A DNA stretch of 6,228 nucleotides from Desulfobacterales bacterium (GCA_007135795.1 SLIE01000251.1:1-6228), one strand, 5' to 3'; counted from the first letter of the stretch, positions 1-6,228 are shown. The notes: a model not told the origin generated them from the letters alone. Numbers and translations are program-made.

Positions 1-1317
1 GCGCTTATCAGCTGTGAATACAACCGACAGGCCGGGCGGGGCGGCGCCGGCGCGGTCATGGGGGCCAAGAACCTCAAGGGCGTTGCCATAAAAGGGTCGC
101 AACTCGTGAATGTCCATGATCTTTCCGGTTTCAAAGCGGCCTGTCGACAGGCGCATGCCGCCCTTTCCGAAAGCGAGGTCTGCCGGACGCTGACGTACGG
201 TGGCACCAGTACCAGTATTTCCTGGGCTTCTGAAGTCGGGGTGTTGCCGTACCGGAATTATTCGGATCAGGTGGACCCCAAAGCCGATCTGCTCGGGGAT
301 GAGGGGCAATACAAACATCTGTTTCTGGGGAAGGCCGCCTGTTTCGGCTGTCCGATCCGGTGCAGCCAGATGGGGGCGGTGCGCACGGGTAAATACGCGC
401 ACTTTATCACCGATATCGTGGAATATGAATCCGCCGCGCTGATCGGGTCCAATCTCGACATTCATGATATTCGTGCGGTGGCGCATCTGGTTAAGCTGTG
501 CGACGCGTATGGAATCGACTCCATGAGCGCGGGTGGTGTGATCGGTTTTGCTTTTGAAGCCGTGGAAAAGGGCGTTATTCAGGAACCTGAAGGAATCCGG
601 CTTGGATTCGGCAGCGTGGAAGGTGCTGAATATCTCATTCGCGCGATGGCTTTGCAGGAAGATGATCTGGGACGCCTGCTTTCCCGGGGGGTGAAGCATG
701 CCAGTGAGGTGTTGGGCCGGGGTACGGATGGGTATGCCATGCATGTCAAGGGGCTTGAAAGCCCGGCCTGGGGGCCGCGGGGGACGCCGGGCATGGGGCT
801 TGCCTACATGACCGCCGACCGGGGCGGGTGTCACCAGCGGGGGTTTATGATCGGTTATGAAGTCGGGGGCGAAAAATACAACGGTCATCCCGTGGAGGCT
901 CATACAGTGACCGGCAAGGCGGAGATTCTCAAAGGCGAGCAGGATTACCTGGCCGGAACCGACGCCCTGGTCAAATGTGATTTTGGCGCATTCGGCATTT
1001 CCCCCGAAATTTACGCCCGGCTATATACCGCTGCCACGGGAAGGCCGGTGGACGCCGGTTTTTTTAATGAACTGGGCGAGCGTATATGGAACCAGACCCG
1101 GCTCTTCAACCTGCGGGAAGGGTTTCGGCCGGAAGACGACCGATTGCCCCGGCGGTTCGTGGAGGAGGCGCTCCCCGGGGGGCCGCACAAGGGCCAGCGC
1201 ATCAGTGAAGAGGACATGGCGTGGATGCGCGCCGATTATTACCGTGTTCGAGGTTGGGATGAACATGGCACGCCGACGGCGCAGACCCTGAAAAGGCTGC
1301 GTTTACCTGGCTGTTGA
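1..1317 (+). CDS. Aldehyde:ferredoxin oxidoreductase (AOR) family tungstoenzyme, 5'-truncated by window edge
   Basis: Members of this family use a tungsten-bispterin cofactor and a [4Fe-4S] cluster to oxidise aldehydes to acids, passing electrons to ferredoxin, usually in the cytoplasm of anaerobes. The reading frame is open from base 1, so the ATG at 58 is internal. The codons before it read RQAGRGGAGAV and join MGAKNLKG, the conserved end of the N-terminal pterin-binding domain. About 438 codons are present; family members are near 600, so roughly 170-190 residues lie off the left edge. Visible marks are the cluster motif CFGCPIRC (Cys codons at 340, 349 and 361), a fourth cluster Cys at 976, the pterin motif DAYGID (502-519), PRGTPGMGLAY and RGGCH, and a typical tail (ERIWNQTRLFNLREG, then YYRVRGWDEHG). 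The motif that normally reads DxxGLC here reads DALVKC (961-978). The true substrate and subfamily cannot be told. The family assignment is firm. Confidence 0.93.
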   Translation, partial: ALISCEYNRQAGRGGAGAVMGAKNLKGVAIKGSQLVNVHDLSGFKAACRQAHAALSESEVCRTLTYGGTSTSISWASEVGVLPYRNYSDQVDPKADLLGDEGQYKHLFLGKAACFGCPIRCSQMGAVRTGKYAHFITDIVEYESAALIGSNLDIHDIRAVAHLVKLCDAYGIDSMSAGGVIGFAFEAVEKGVIQEPEGIRLGFGSVEGAEYLIRAMALQEDDLGRLLSRGVKHASEVLGRGTDGYAMHVKGLESPAWGPRGTPGMGLAYMTADRGGCHQRGFMIGYEVGGEKYNGHPVEAHTVTGKAEILKGEQDYLAGTDALVKCDFGAFGISPEIYARLYTAATGRPVDAGFFNELGERIWNQTRLFNLREGFRPEDDRLPRRFVEEALPGGPHKGQRISEEDMAWMRADYYRVRGWDEHGTPTAQTLKRLRLPGC

Positions 1318-1545
1318 CCCACTGTGATAGACGTTGCTGTGCTCAGGTTGAAATTCGGCTCGTTTTGCCTTTTTTCAGCCGCCGTACGTAACGTTTTACG
1401 CTGCATATATATGACTGTATGTATTTGAATTAAAAATTGTCCATGACGTTTTCTTGCTCCTGTGCCTGCTCATCATCTGTTCCTGAATTTTAGATCAGAG
1501 CAACCACAAAGGTAAGAGCAAGAGCATGGAAGCAAGGAGTTAAGC
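1318..1545. other. AT-rich gap between the AOR gene and betA, probable regulatory region
   Basis: This 228-base stretch holds no convincing gene. It is richer in A+T than the coding DNA on either side. I see no clear intrinsic terminator for the AOR gene. A short inverted repeat sits at 1387-1400 (CGTAA-CGTT-TTACG). A weak -35-like TTTACG (1395-1400) overlaps its right arm, with TATGTA 17 bases downstream, which matches the sigma-70 -10 consensus poorly. The gap is long enough for a betA promoter and operator, but no promoter can be assigned with confidence. Confidence 0.4.
1534..1539 (+). promoter_or_regulatory. Ribosome binding site of betA
   Basis: AAGGAG lies six bases before the ATG at 1546, which is good Shine-Dalgarno spacing. 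It supports that start, and the FAD-binding strand begins at residue 6, as expected for the N-terminus of the family. Confidence 0.85.
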
Positions 1546-3192
1546 ATGTTCAAGAAACACTATGACTACATCATCGTCGGGGGCGGATCAGCCGGAAGCG
1601 TTCTTGCCAATCGTCTGAGTATTAACCCGGAAAACAGGGTACTTGTCCTCGAGGCCGGGTGGCCGGATTACAAGGTCGATTTTCGCATCCACATGCCCGC
1701 TGCGCTGACATACCCCCTGGCAGGCCGCACCTACAATTGGTGGTATGAATCCGAACCCGAACCCTGGATGCACAACCGGCGCGTCTACCAGCCGCGCGGC
1801 AAAATCCTTGGGGGATCGAGCTGCATCAACGGCATGATCTACATTCGGGGGAACGCCCTGGATTATGAAAAATGGGGGAGGGAACCCGGGCTCGAAAACT
1901 GGGATTATGCCCATTGTCTTCCATATTTCCAGCGGTTTGAAGGCCGTCTCAAGGGGGCCGACGAGTATCACGGTTCGGTCGGGCCATTGTACCTGACTTC
2001 ACCGGATTGTGACAACCCCTTGTTCGATGCTTTTTTCGAGGCGGTACAGCAGGCCGGGTACCCATTGACCAAGGATGTCAACGGGTATCAGCAGGAAGGG
2101 TTTGGTCCGTTTGACCGAACCTGCTACCGCGGCCGGCGCTGGAACGCGGCCCGGGCTTATGTGCACCCGGTGAAAAACCGCGCCAATCTTAATGTCATTT
2201 GCCGGGCCCATGCCACCCGTATTCTTTTTTCCGGCAAAAAAGCCGTGGGCGTCGAATATGTTCGGGGAAAAAAGAGCTTCAAGGTCTCCGGCGGCGAAAT
2301 CATCTGCTGCGGCGGATCGATCAATTCACCGTCACTGCTCCAGCTTTCGGGCGTGGGCAACGCCGGGGAACTCAATTCGCTGGGGATTCCCGTGGTAAAT
2401 GATCTGCCCGGCGTGGGCGAAAATCTTCAGGATCACCTTGAAGTCTATGTCCAGTATGCGTGCCGGAAACCGGTCAGTCTGTTTCCGGCGCTCAAGGTCT
2501 GGCGGCAGCCTTTTATCGGTGCGGAATGGCTGTTCAAGCGAAAGGGCGTCGGCGCTAACAATCATTTTGAGGCGGGCGGATTTATCCGGTCGAATGACAC
2601 GCTTGAATACCCCAATCTGCAATATCATTTCCTCCCAATCGCCATCCGGTACGACGGCTCGGTAGCCCAGGGCGGACACGGTTACCAGGTGCATGTGGGG
2701 CCCATGAACACGGACGTTCGTGGAACGGTCAAGATCGCCAGCGCAGACCCCTTTGTCTATCCCAAGGTCAAGTTCAATTACCTTTCCACGGAACAGGAGC
2801 GTCAGGACTGGGTGGACGCCATCCGGGTCACGCGGAAGATCATGACCCAGCCCGCCTTTGACGAATTTCGTGGTGACGAGCTCGCCCCCGGTGAGAATGT
2901 CCGGACGGACAAAGAAATACTGGATTTTATCGGACACGAAGGCGAATCCGCCTACCATCCCAGTTGCACCTGCAAAATGGGGACCGATGACATGTCGGTC
3001 GTTGGTTCGGATCTCAAAGTGCATGGGGTCGAGAATCTGCGCGTGGTCGATGCATCGGTCATGCCGTACATTACAAACGGCAATATCTATGCGCCCGTGA
3101 TGATGATCGCGGAAAAAGCCGCAGATATTATCCTGGGCAACTCGGCCCTGCCACCTTCCCAAATGCCGTTTTACCGGACTGATATGGAATAA
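1546..3192 (+). CDS. betA: Choline dehydrogenase, GMC-family FAD oxidoreductase
   Basis: This enzyme oxidises choline to betaine aldehyde and can carry it on to glycine betaine, an osmoprotectant; family members are membrane-associated and feed electrons to the respiratory chain. The product is 548 residues, close to the 556 of E. coli BetA as I recall it, and complete. The dinucleotide-binding motif GGGSAG is at residues 12-17 with Glu36 ending the second strand (VLVLEAG). GMC signature 1 starts at about residue 85 (GKILGGSSCINGM) and signature 2 is at 256-271 (GGSINSPSLLQLSGVG). The predicted catalytic base is His471 in YHPSCTCKMG, with Asn513 in NGNIYAP as the probable partner. BetA-specific stretches also match from memory: YNWWYESEPEPWM, YQQEGFGPFDRT, IGAEWLF, NHFEAGGFIRS and QYHFLPIAI. 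These favour BetA over a generic alcohol dehydrogenase. No betB, betI or choline transporter gene lies next to it. A beta-barrel protein gene follows after 66 bases and may be co-transcribed. Confidence 0.9.
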   Translation: MFKKHYDYIIVGGGSAGSVLANRLSINPENRVLVLEAGWPDYKVDFRIHMPAALTYPLAGRTYNWWYESEPEPWMHNRRVYQPRGKILGGSSCINGMIYIRGNALDYEKWGREPGLENWDYAHCLPYFQRFEGRLKGADEYHGSVGPLYLTSPDCDNPLFDAFFEAVQQAGYPLTKDVNGYQQEGFGPFDRTCYRGRRWNAARAYVHPVKNRANLNVICRAHATRILFSGKKAVGVEYVRGKKSFKVSGGEIICCGGSINSPSLLQLSGVGNAGELNSLGIPVVNDLPGVGENLQDHLEVYVQYACRKPVSLFPALKVWRQPFIGAEWLFKRKGVGANNHFEAGGFIRSNDTLEYPNLQYHFLPIAIRYDGSVAQGGHGYQVHVGPMNTDVRGTVKIASADPFVYPKVKFNYLSTEQERQDWVDAIRVTRKIMTQPAFDEFRGDELAPGENVRTDKEILDFIGHEGESAYHPSCTCKMGTDDMSVVGSDLKVHGVENLRVVDASVMPYITNGNIYAPVMMIAEKAADIILGNSALPPSQMPFYRTDME

Positions 3193-3243
3193 ATTGTTAG
3201 CAATTATCGTAGTATTTGGTTATGAAACCGTCACATTTAGTTC

Positions 3244-3250
3244 AAGGAGA
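3244..3250 (+). promoter_or_regulatory. Ribosome binding site of the TorF-like gene
   Basis: AAGGAGA lies eight bases before the ATG at 3259, and a second purine run (AAAGGA, 3253-3258) touches the start. The chosen start gives an ideal signal peptide. The 66-base gap also has a small inverted repeat, AATTG-TTAG-CAATT (3192-3205), overlapping the betA stop. It has no T-tract, so it does not look like a terminator. Confidence 0.75.
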
Positions 3251-3258
3251 GTAAAGGA

Positions 3259-4026
3259 ATGAAGAAACGTATTACCGTAATTTTGCTTGCTGTTTTACTG
3301 ATCACCGCTGGTACTGTTTTTGCCTGGGATTCACCTTTTGCCGAAGAAAATTTCGGTGCCACGGTCTACCTGACCACGGATTATGTTTCCCGGGGAATAT
3401 CTTTTTCCGATGAGAATCCGGCACTGCAGGCAACATTCGACTATTTCAATCCCATCGGCATTTTTGCCGGCATCTGGGCGAGCAGCTGGCACAGCGGCGA
3501 GGCATCGAACGATCTCGAGCTCGGGTATTACGCCGGGTATGCCGGGGGCCTGGGCAACATCTTCTATACACTTTCGGCAAACTACTATGTCTACCCGGGT
3601 GCCGATGATGACGATGCCGAGTGGAACTACTGGGAATTCGTGGGAACGGCCGGTTACACATTCGATCAGGTGAGCCTTAGTCCCACCGTGGGCGTCGCGT
3701 ATGTTTATTCTCCTGACTTTTGGGGTGAAGACGGTAACCTGCACTACGGGAACGCCAGCCTGGACCTTGTCCTTCCCAGGAATTTTGGTCTTGGGTTTGA
3801 AGTCGGGTATTTTGATCTTGAAGGGAACAGAACCACCGGCAACGGGAACGGCCTGGACGGTGGTGACGGGTACGACTATTTCCACTGGCGTGTCGGCATA
3901 TCGACCACACTGGTTGGTTTCGGGCTCGATCTGAGCTACCATGATACCAGTGAGTCCGGTTCTTTTCGTGATTTAGGGTATCACGCTGATGAAAGACTCG
4001 TATTCACGTTGTCGCGCAGCATATAG
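3259..4026 (+). CDS. TorF/TIGR02001-like putative porin, outer-membrane beta-barrel protein
   Basis: The protein is 255 residues. Residues 1-22 form a clear Sec signal peptide: KKR, a hydrophobic core, then cleavage after V-F-A before Trp23. The mature part is rich in aromatic residues and glycine, in alternating polar/non-polar stretches typical of outer-membrane beta strands. The opening block, YLTTDYVSRGISFSDENPALQ followed by DYFNPIGIFAGIWASSW, closely resembles the start of the TIGR02001 (TorF putative porin) family, as do the mid-protein YYVYPG and the late WRVGIS block. An acidic patch (Asp116-119) and a Gly/Asn/Asp-rich stretch (about 195-206) are probable loops. The C-terminus, FTLSRSI, ends in Ile rather than the Phe often seen in barrel proteins. 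Substrate and true porin activity are unknown for this protein. It lies 66 bases after betA on the same strand and is followed by a strong terminator, so it probably ends that transcript. Confidence 0.72.
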   Translation: MKKRITVILLAVLLITAGTVFAWDSPFAEENFGATVYLTTDYVSRGISFSDENPALQATFDYFNPIGIFAGIWASSWHSGEASNDLELGYYAGYAGGLGNIFYTLSANYYVYPGADDDDAEWNYWEFVGTAGYTFDQVSLSPTVGVAYVYSPDFWGEDGNLHYGNASLDLVLPRNFGLGFEVGYFDLEGNRTTGNGNGLDGGDGYDYFHWRVGISTTLVGFGLDLSYHDTSESGSFRDLGYHADERLVFTLSRSI

Positions 4027-4039
4027 CTCTTGTTGAAAC

Positions 4040-4057
4040 GGCGAACAAACGTTTGCC
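4040..4057 (+). repeat. Small hairpin just after the TorF-like gene
   Basis: GGCGAAC pairs with GTTTGCC (one G-U wobble) around a four-base loop AAAC. Its core is the 10-base palindrome CAAACGTTTG (4046-4055). No T-tract follows, so it is not a terminator by itself. It may be a 3'-end RNA structure sitting just upstream of the main terminator, or chance. Confidence 0.35.
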
Positions 4058-4063
4058 GGAAAA

Positions 4064-4124
4064 ACAATAAAAAATGCCTCATCCCTGGATGCATCGCAGA
4101 CCGGAGATGAGGCTTTTTTATTGT
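4064..4124 (+). terminator. Rho-independent terminator, symmetrical and probably bidirectional
   Basis: A perfect 8-bp stem, GCCTCATC (4076-4083) with GATGAGGC (4106-4113), is followed at once by six T (4114-4119). The flanks also pair: ACAATAAAAAA (4064-4074) is the exact complement of the sequence at 4114-4124. The full inverted repeat therefore makes 19 pairs with only T4075 unpaired. The 22-base loop contains the palindrome GATGCATC (4088-4095). The A-run on the left becomes a U-run if read leftwards, so it could stop transcription from either side. It starts 37 bases after the TorF-like stop codon. Confidence 0.92.
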
Positions 4125-4141
4125 AATATGATGAAGGGAAA

Positions 4142-4163
4142 GCTGGTAAAAGTTTTTACAAGC
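4142..4163. repeat. 22-base imperfect palindrome upstream of comB
   Basis: GCTGGTAAAA (4142-4151) and TTTTACAAGC (4154-4163) match as inverted arms at nine of ten positions around a central GT. The centre is too tight for an RNA hairpin but has the dyad shape of a repressor binding site. It overlaps a -35-like TTTACA. No second copy was noticed in the window. Confidence 0.35.
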
Positions 4164-4269
4164 AGCGTTATGTGTTAATACTTAATAAACGATATGTTTG
4201 TTTTCTTGTTGATGATCACGCCATAACGTGTCAAGGCTTTTTCAACGATGCTCCAAAGCGCTGTGCAAC

Positions 4270-4274
4270 GAGGT
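4270..4274 (+). promoter_or_regulatory. Ribosome binding site that decides the comB start
   Basis: GAGGT lies six bases before the ATG at 4281. The in-frame ATG at 4248 is 33 bases earlier, has no comparable purine-rich site, and would add eleven residues (LQSAVQRGKK after Met) that do not look like the family. The start at 4281 is therefore preferred. Confidence 0.75.
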
Positions 4275-4280
4275 AAAAAA

Positions 4281-4973
4281 ATGGATATCCGCATCGTGCA
4301 TTACCCGGAAGGCGCAGCCTCGGCTCGCGGGTTTGCAGTCGTTATCGACGTGTTTCGAGCCTTTTCAGTGGCCTGCTACGCCTTTGAGCGGGGGGCGAAG
4401 CAGATCGTCGCCACGCACAGCCTCGAAATCGCGCGGGCCCTCAAGCAGGATCATCCGCAATATCTCCTCATGGGCGAGCGACATGCCCGAAAGCCGCCTG
4501 ACTTCGACTTCGGCAATTCTCCGGGGGAGCTTGAAACGGCAGATCTTTCTGGAAAAACCCTGGTGCACACCACCCATGCCGGCACCCGCGCGCTTCTGGC
4601 GGCCCGGCATGCCGGGCATGCCATTACCGGGAGTTTTGTCAATGCCGGAGCGATTGCCGAATATATCCGCAGTCACGCACCAGAGACGATCTACCTGGTT
4701 TGCGCGGGGTTTGAAGGCCGAAGCGAGGCCATGGAAGATACATTATGCGCGCAATATCTCAAGGATCTCCTGCTGGGTGGCAGTCCGGATTTTACGTCCA
4801 TTCCGGAGCGGCTCAAAACAGCCCCCAGTGGTCGGCGTTTTTTCGACCCGGCAGACCCGGACTCCCCGGAAATCGATTTTCACATGTGCCTGGCTCTGGA
4901 CAGGTTTGATTTTGTCATCGCACGAACAGATACAGATGTTCATACTTGCGTGCTTGAACCCCGGTTTATCTGA
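4281..4973 (+). CDS. comB: 2-phosphosulfolactate phosphatase, ComB family
   Basis: ComB is a Mg-dependent phosphatase that converts 2-phospho-3-sulfolactate to 3-sulfolactate, the second step of the phosphoenolpyruvate plus sulfite route to coenzyme M in methanogens. Homologues also occur in many bacteria that do not make coenzyme M, where their role is less clear. From the start at 4281 the protein is 230 residues, the usual family length. Family blocks are visible in order: VIDVFRAFS (21-29), MGERHARKPPDFDFGNSP (64-81), GKTLVHTTHAGTRAL (91-105), GSFVNAGAIAEYI (117-129), and LVCAGFEGR with EDTLCA (139-157). The TTHAGT block is a little unlike the TTTNGT form I recall for the family. There is no signal peptide, so it should be cytoplasmic. 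No comA, comC or comDE gene adjoins it. It lies beyond a strong terminator and so should have its own promoter. It converges on typA with a gap of only 50 bases. Confidence 0.87.
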   Translation: MDIRIVHYPEGAASARGFAVVIDVFRAFSVACYAFERGAKQIVATHSLEIARALKQDHPQYLLMGERHARKPPDFDFGNSPGELETADLSGKTLVHTTHAGTRALLAARHAGHAITGSFVNAGAIAEYIRSHAPETIYLVCAGFEGRSEAMEDTLCAQYLKDLLLGGSPDFTSIPERLKTAPSGRRFFDPADPDSPEIDFHMCLALDRFDFVIARTDTDVHTCVLEPRFI

Positions 4974-5023
4974 TATCTCAATCATTTCTGTTTTAGCTTT
5001 GGCAAACCCGGTACCCATCCGTA

Positions 5024-6228
5024 TCAGGCGGAACGGCTGAGACGCTGGCGCCTATTTTGCGCCCGAAGCACGGTTTTCCTCAAGCGGATCGATTTCGGGG
5101 TGATCTCGACGAGTTCATCCGAACGGATAAAGTTAATGGCCCGTTCTATGGTCATTGGTTTAACAGGCGACAGTGTAACCGCTTCATCCTTTCCGGAAGC
5201 TCGCATGTTCGTCAATTTCTTTTCCTTGCACTGGTTGACATTGACATCTACCTCCCGGTTGTGCTCGCCGATAATCATACCCTCGTAGCACTGCTCACCC
5301 GGCGGTATGAACAGGACACCGCGGGGTTCAAGGTTGAACAGGGCATATGGAATAGCGCTTCCCTGCCGGTCGGCAATAATGGAGCCGGTAAACCGGGTGG
5401 GAAAATCACCCCGGTAATCATCGTAGCCTGCGAAGCCGGCGTTCATGATCCCTGTTCCCCGGGTATCGGTGAGAAACTCGTCGCGATAGCCGATGAGTGC
5501 TCGTGACGGAACGGAAAATTCCATCGTGATTCGGCCTGAACCGGTATTGACAAGGTTAGTCATTTTTCCTTTGCGAATGGAGAGCTTTTCCGTGACCACG
5601 CCCATGTAGTTTTCACTGCAATCGACAAAAAGATTTTCGATCGGCTCCAGTGTCTTGCCGTCTTTGTATTTATAAATGACCTCGGGGCGGCCGACGCAGA
5701 ACTCAAATCCTTCCCGCCGCATGGTTTCAATCAGGATGGCAAGCTGAAACTCCCCGCGACCCTTCACCACAAACCGGTCCCGCGCATCGGGGTCGTCTTC
5801 CAGTTGAATGGCCACATTCATCAGGGTTTCCTTGACCAGCCGTTCCCTGATTCTTGCGGACTGGACGTATTTTCCCTCTTTACCGCTGAAAGGCGAATCG
5901 CTGATGGTAAAGACCATGGAGATGGTCGGCTCATCCACGTTGATGCGAACCAGCGCCTTTGGGGATGCACTTGTACAGATGGTATCCCCGATTTTGACAT
6001 CATCGATGCCGGACAAAATAATAATGTCGCCGGGATCGACGGTATCAACCGGTTTGAGGGAGGTTCCCTGATAAATCTGGAGTTTGGAAACCTTGAGGGG
6101 GAAGTGACGATCATCCCGATCGATGCAGATCAGGCTGTCTCTCGCCTTGATGTGGCCGTTTTTTACCTTCCCGACCGCAAGGCGCCCCAGGTAATCGGAA
6201 TAACCGAGGTCGGCAACCAGCATTTGGA
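5024..6228 (-). CDS. typA: Translational GTPase TypA/BipA, N-terminal part outside window
   Basis: TypA/BipA is a ribosome-associated GTPase of the EF-G-like family that helps 50S subunit assembly and stress or cold adaptation. The frame is open to the right edge: a Gln codon precedes the internal Met at 6221-6223, so the gene starts off-window. About 400 codons are visible against roughly 600 in the family; the missing part matches the GTP-binding G domain. Visible in order are domain II (LGRLAVGKVKNGHI, then DPGDIIILSGID and IGDTI), domain III (DEPTISMVF, SPFSGKEGKYV, VKGRGEFQLAILIETMRREG), domain V (EPIENLFVDCSENYMG, then VPSRALIGYRDEFLT and GTG), and the BipA-specific C-terminal domain (KKLTNMRASGKDEA near 5190-5230, then DELVEITPKSIRLRK). 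That C-terminal block separates TypA from EF-G and LepA. The stop is TGA at 5024-5026. No obvious terminator lies just beyond it. It is a housekeeping gene with no evident link to its neighbours. Confidence 0.96.
   Translation of the reverse strand, partial: QMLVADLGYSDYLGRLAVGKVKNGHIKARDSLICIDRDDRHFPLKVSKLQIYQGTSLKPVDTVDPGDIIILSGIDDVKIGDTICTSASPKALVRINVDEPTISMVFTISDSPFSGKEGKYVQSARIRERLVKETLMNVAIQLEDDPDARDRFVVKGRGEFQLAILIETMRREGFEFCVGRPEVIYKYKDGKTLEPIENLFVDCSENYMGVVTEKLSIRKGKMTNLVNTGSGRITMEFSVPSRALIGYRDEFLTDTRGTGIMNAGFAGYDDYRGDFPTRFTGSIIADRQGSAIPYALFNLEPRGVLFIPPGEQCYEGMIIGEHNREVDVNVNQCKEKKLTNMRASGKDEAVTLSPVKPMTIERAINFIRSDELVEITPKSIRLRKTVLRAQNRRQRLSRSA

Larger units (their letters stand above)
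4125..4280. other. AT-rich leader region upstream of comB
   Basis: There is no convincing gene in this stretch. It contains the imperfect palindrome at 4142-4163, whose right arm overlaps TTTACA (4155-4160), a five-of-six match to a sigma-70 -35 box. The only -10-like hexamers nearby (TAATAC at 4176-4181, 15-base spacing) are poor, so the promoter is a guess. A small bulged hairpin, TGA(T)CACG with CGTGTCA (4213-4233), is followed by a T-run at 4238-4242. Given its position after the strong terminator, this stretch probably carries the comB promoter. Confidence 0.35.

Noticed and set aside
1..57. Taking the AOR start as the ATG at 58
   Set aside because: The upstream codons are open and encode the conserved AGRGG motif, so the gene plainly begins off-window and the Met is internal.
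1526..1543. Five-codon open frame (MEARS) just before betA, overlapping its ribosome binding site
   Set aside because: A leader peptide was considered, but there is no properly spaced Shine-Dalgarno site for it and its content suggests no attenuation mechanism; probably chance.
2332..3162. Long open frame (276 codons) on the minus strand inside betA
   Set aside because: It is antisense to a clear BetA coding region, carries no recognisable domain, and is explained by codon bias in GC-rich DNA.
3859..3885. Single RTX-like calcium-binding nonapeptide (GGDGYDYFH) in the TorF-like protein
   Set aside because: Real RTX sites come in tandem copies; here there is one, and it falls just before a late strand block that I recall as typical of the TorF family.
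3331..3942. 203-codon open frame on the minus strand inside the TorF-like gene
   Set aside because: It is a shadow of the plus-strand gene, which has a signal peptide, a ribosome binding site and family blocks; the antisense product resembles nothing I know.
4228..5040. 270-codon plus-strand open frame overlapping comB in another frame
   Set aside because: The comB frame carries all family motifs and a ribosome binding site at 4270. This frame has neither and reads as a Ser/Arg/Pro-rich shadow.
5057..5506. 149-codon plus-strand open frame opposite typA
   Set aside because: It is antisense to the strongly conserved TypA C-terminal region and has no recognisable motif.

Overview
The window holds five protein-coding genes and no sign of a mobile element, CRISPR array or RNA gene. 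The coding DNA is moderately GC-rich and the gaps are visibly richer in A+T. A tungsten-type aldehyde:ferredoxin oxidoreductase suggests an anaerobe. Together with a Gram-negative outer-membrane protein of the TorF/TIGR02001 type and a ComB-family phosphatase, this points to a Gram-negative anaerobic bacterium, possibly a sulfate reducer or relative in Desulfobacterota. That placement is inference from gene content; nothing here fixes the taxon.

Layout, left to right. (1) The C-terminal three quarters of an AOR-family tungstopterin oxidoreductase runs in from the left edge and ends at 1317. (2) After a 228-base AT-rich gap comes a complete choline dehydrogenase gene (betA, 1546-3192). (3) 66 bases later is a secreted, probable beta-barrel outer-membrane protein (3259-4026). 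It is closed by a long, symmetrical stem-loop terminator (4064-4124). (4) A second AT-rich gap contains an imperfect palindrome. It leads to comB, a 2-phosphosulfolactate phosphatase gene (4281-4973). (5) On the opposite strand and converging on comB is the C-terminal two thirds of the translational GTPase TypA/BipA, which runs off the right edge (5024-6228).

How they may work together. The first three genes point the same way and could form one expression block ending at the 4064-4124 terminator. BetA oxidises choline to betaine aldehyde and onward to glycine betaine, an osmoprotectant. The porin-like protein and an aldehyde-oxidising tungstoenzyme beside it would fit a choline or aldehyde theme, but this is only a neighbourhood inference. 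comB and typA look like separate transcription units. I see five members of known families in an ordinary chromosomal setting and no evidence of an undescribed system. The points most worth a second look are the AOR-betA-porin neighbourhood, the solitary comB, and departures from the usual AOR cofactor-site motifs.
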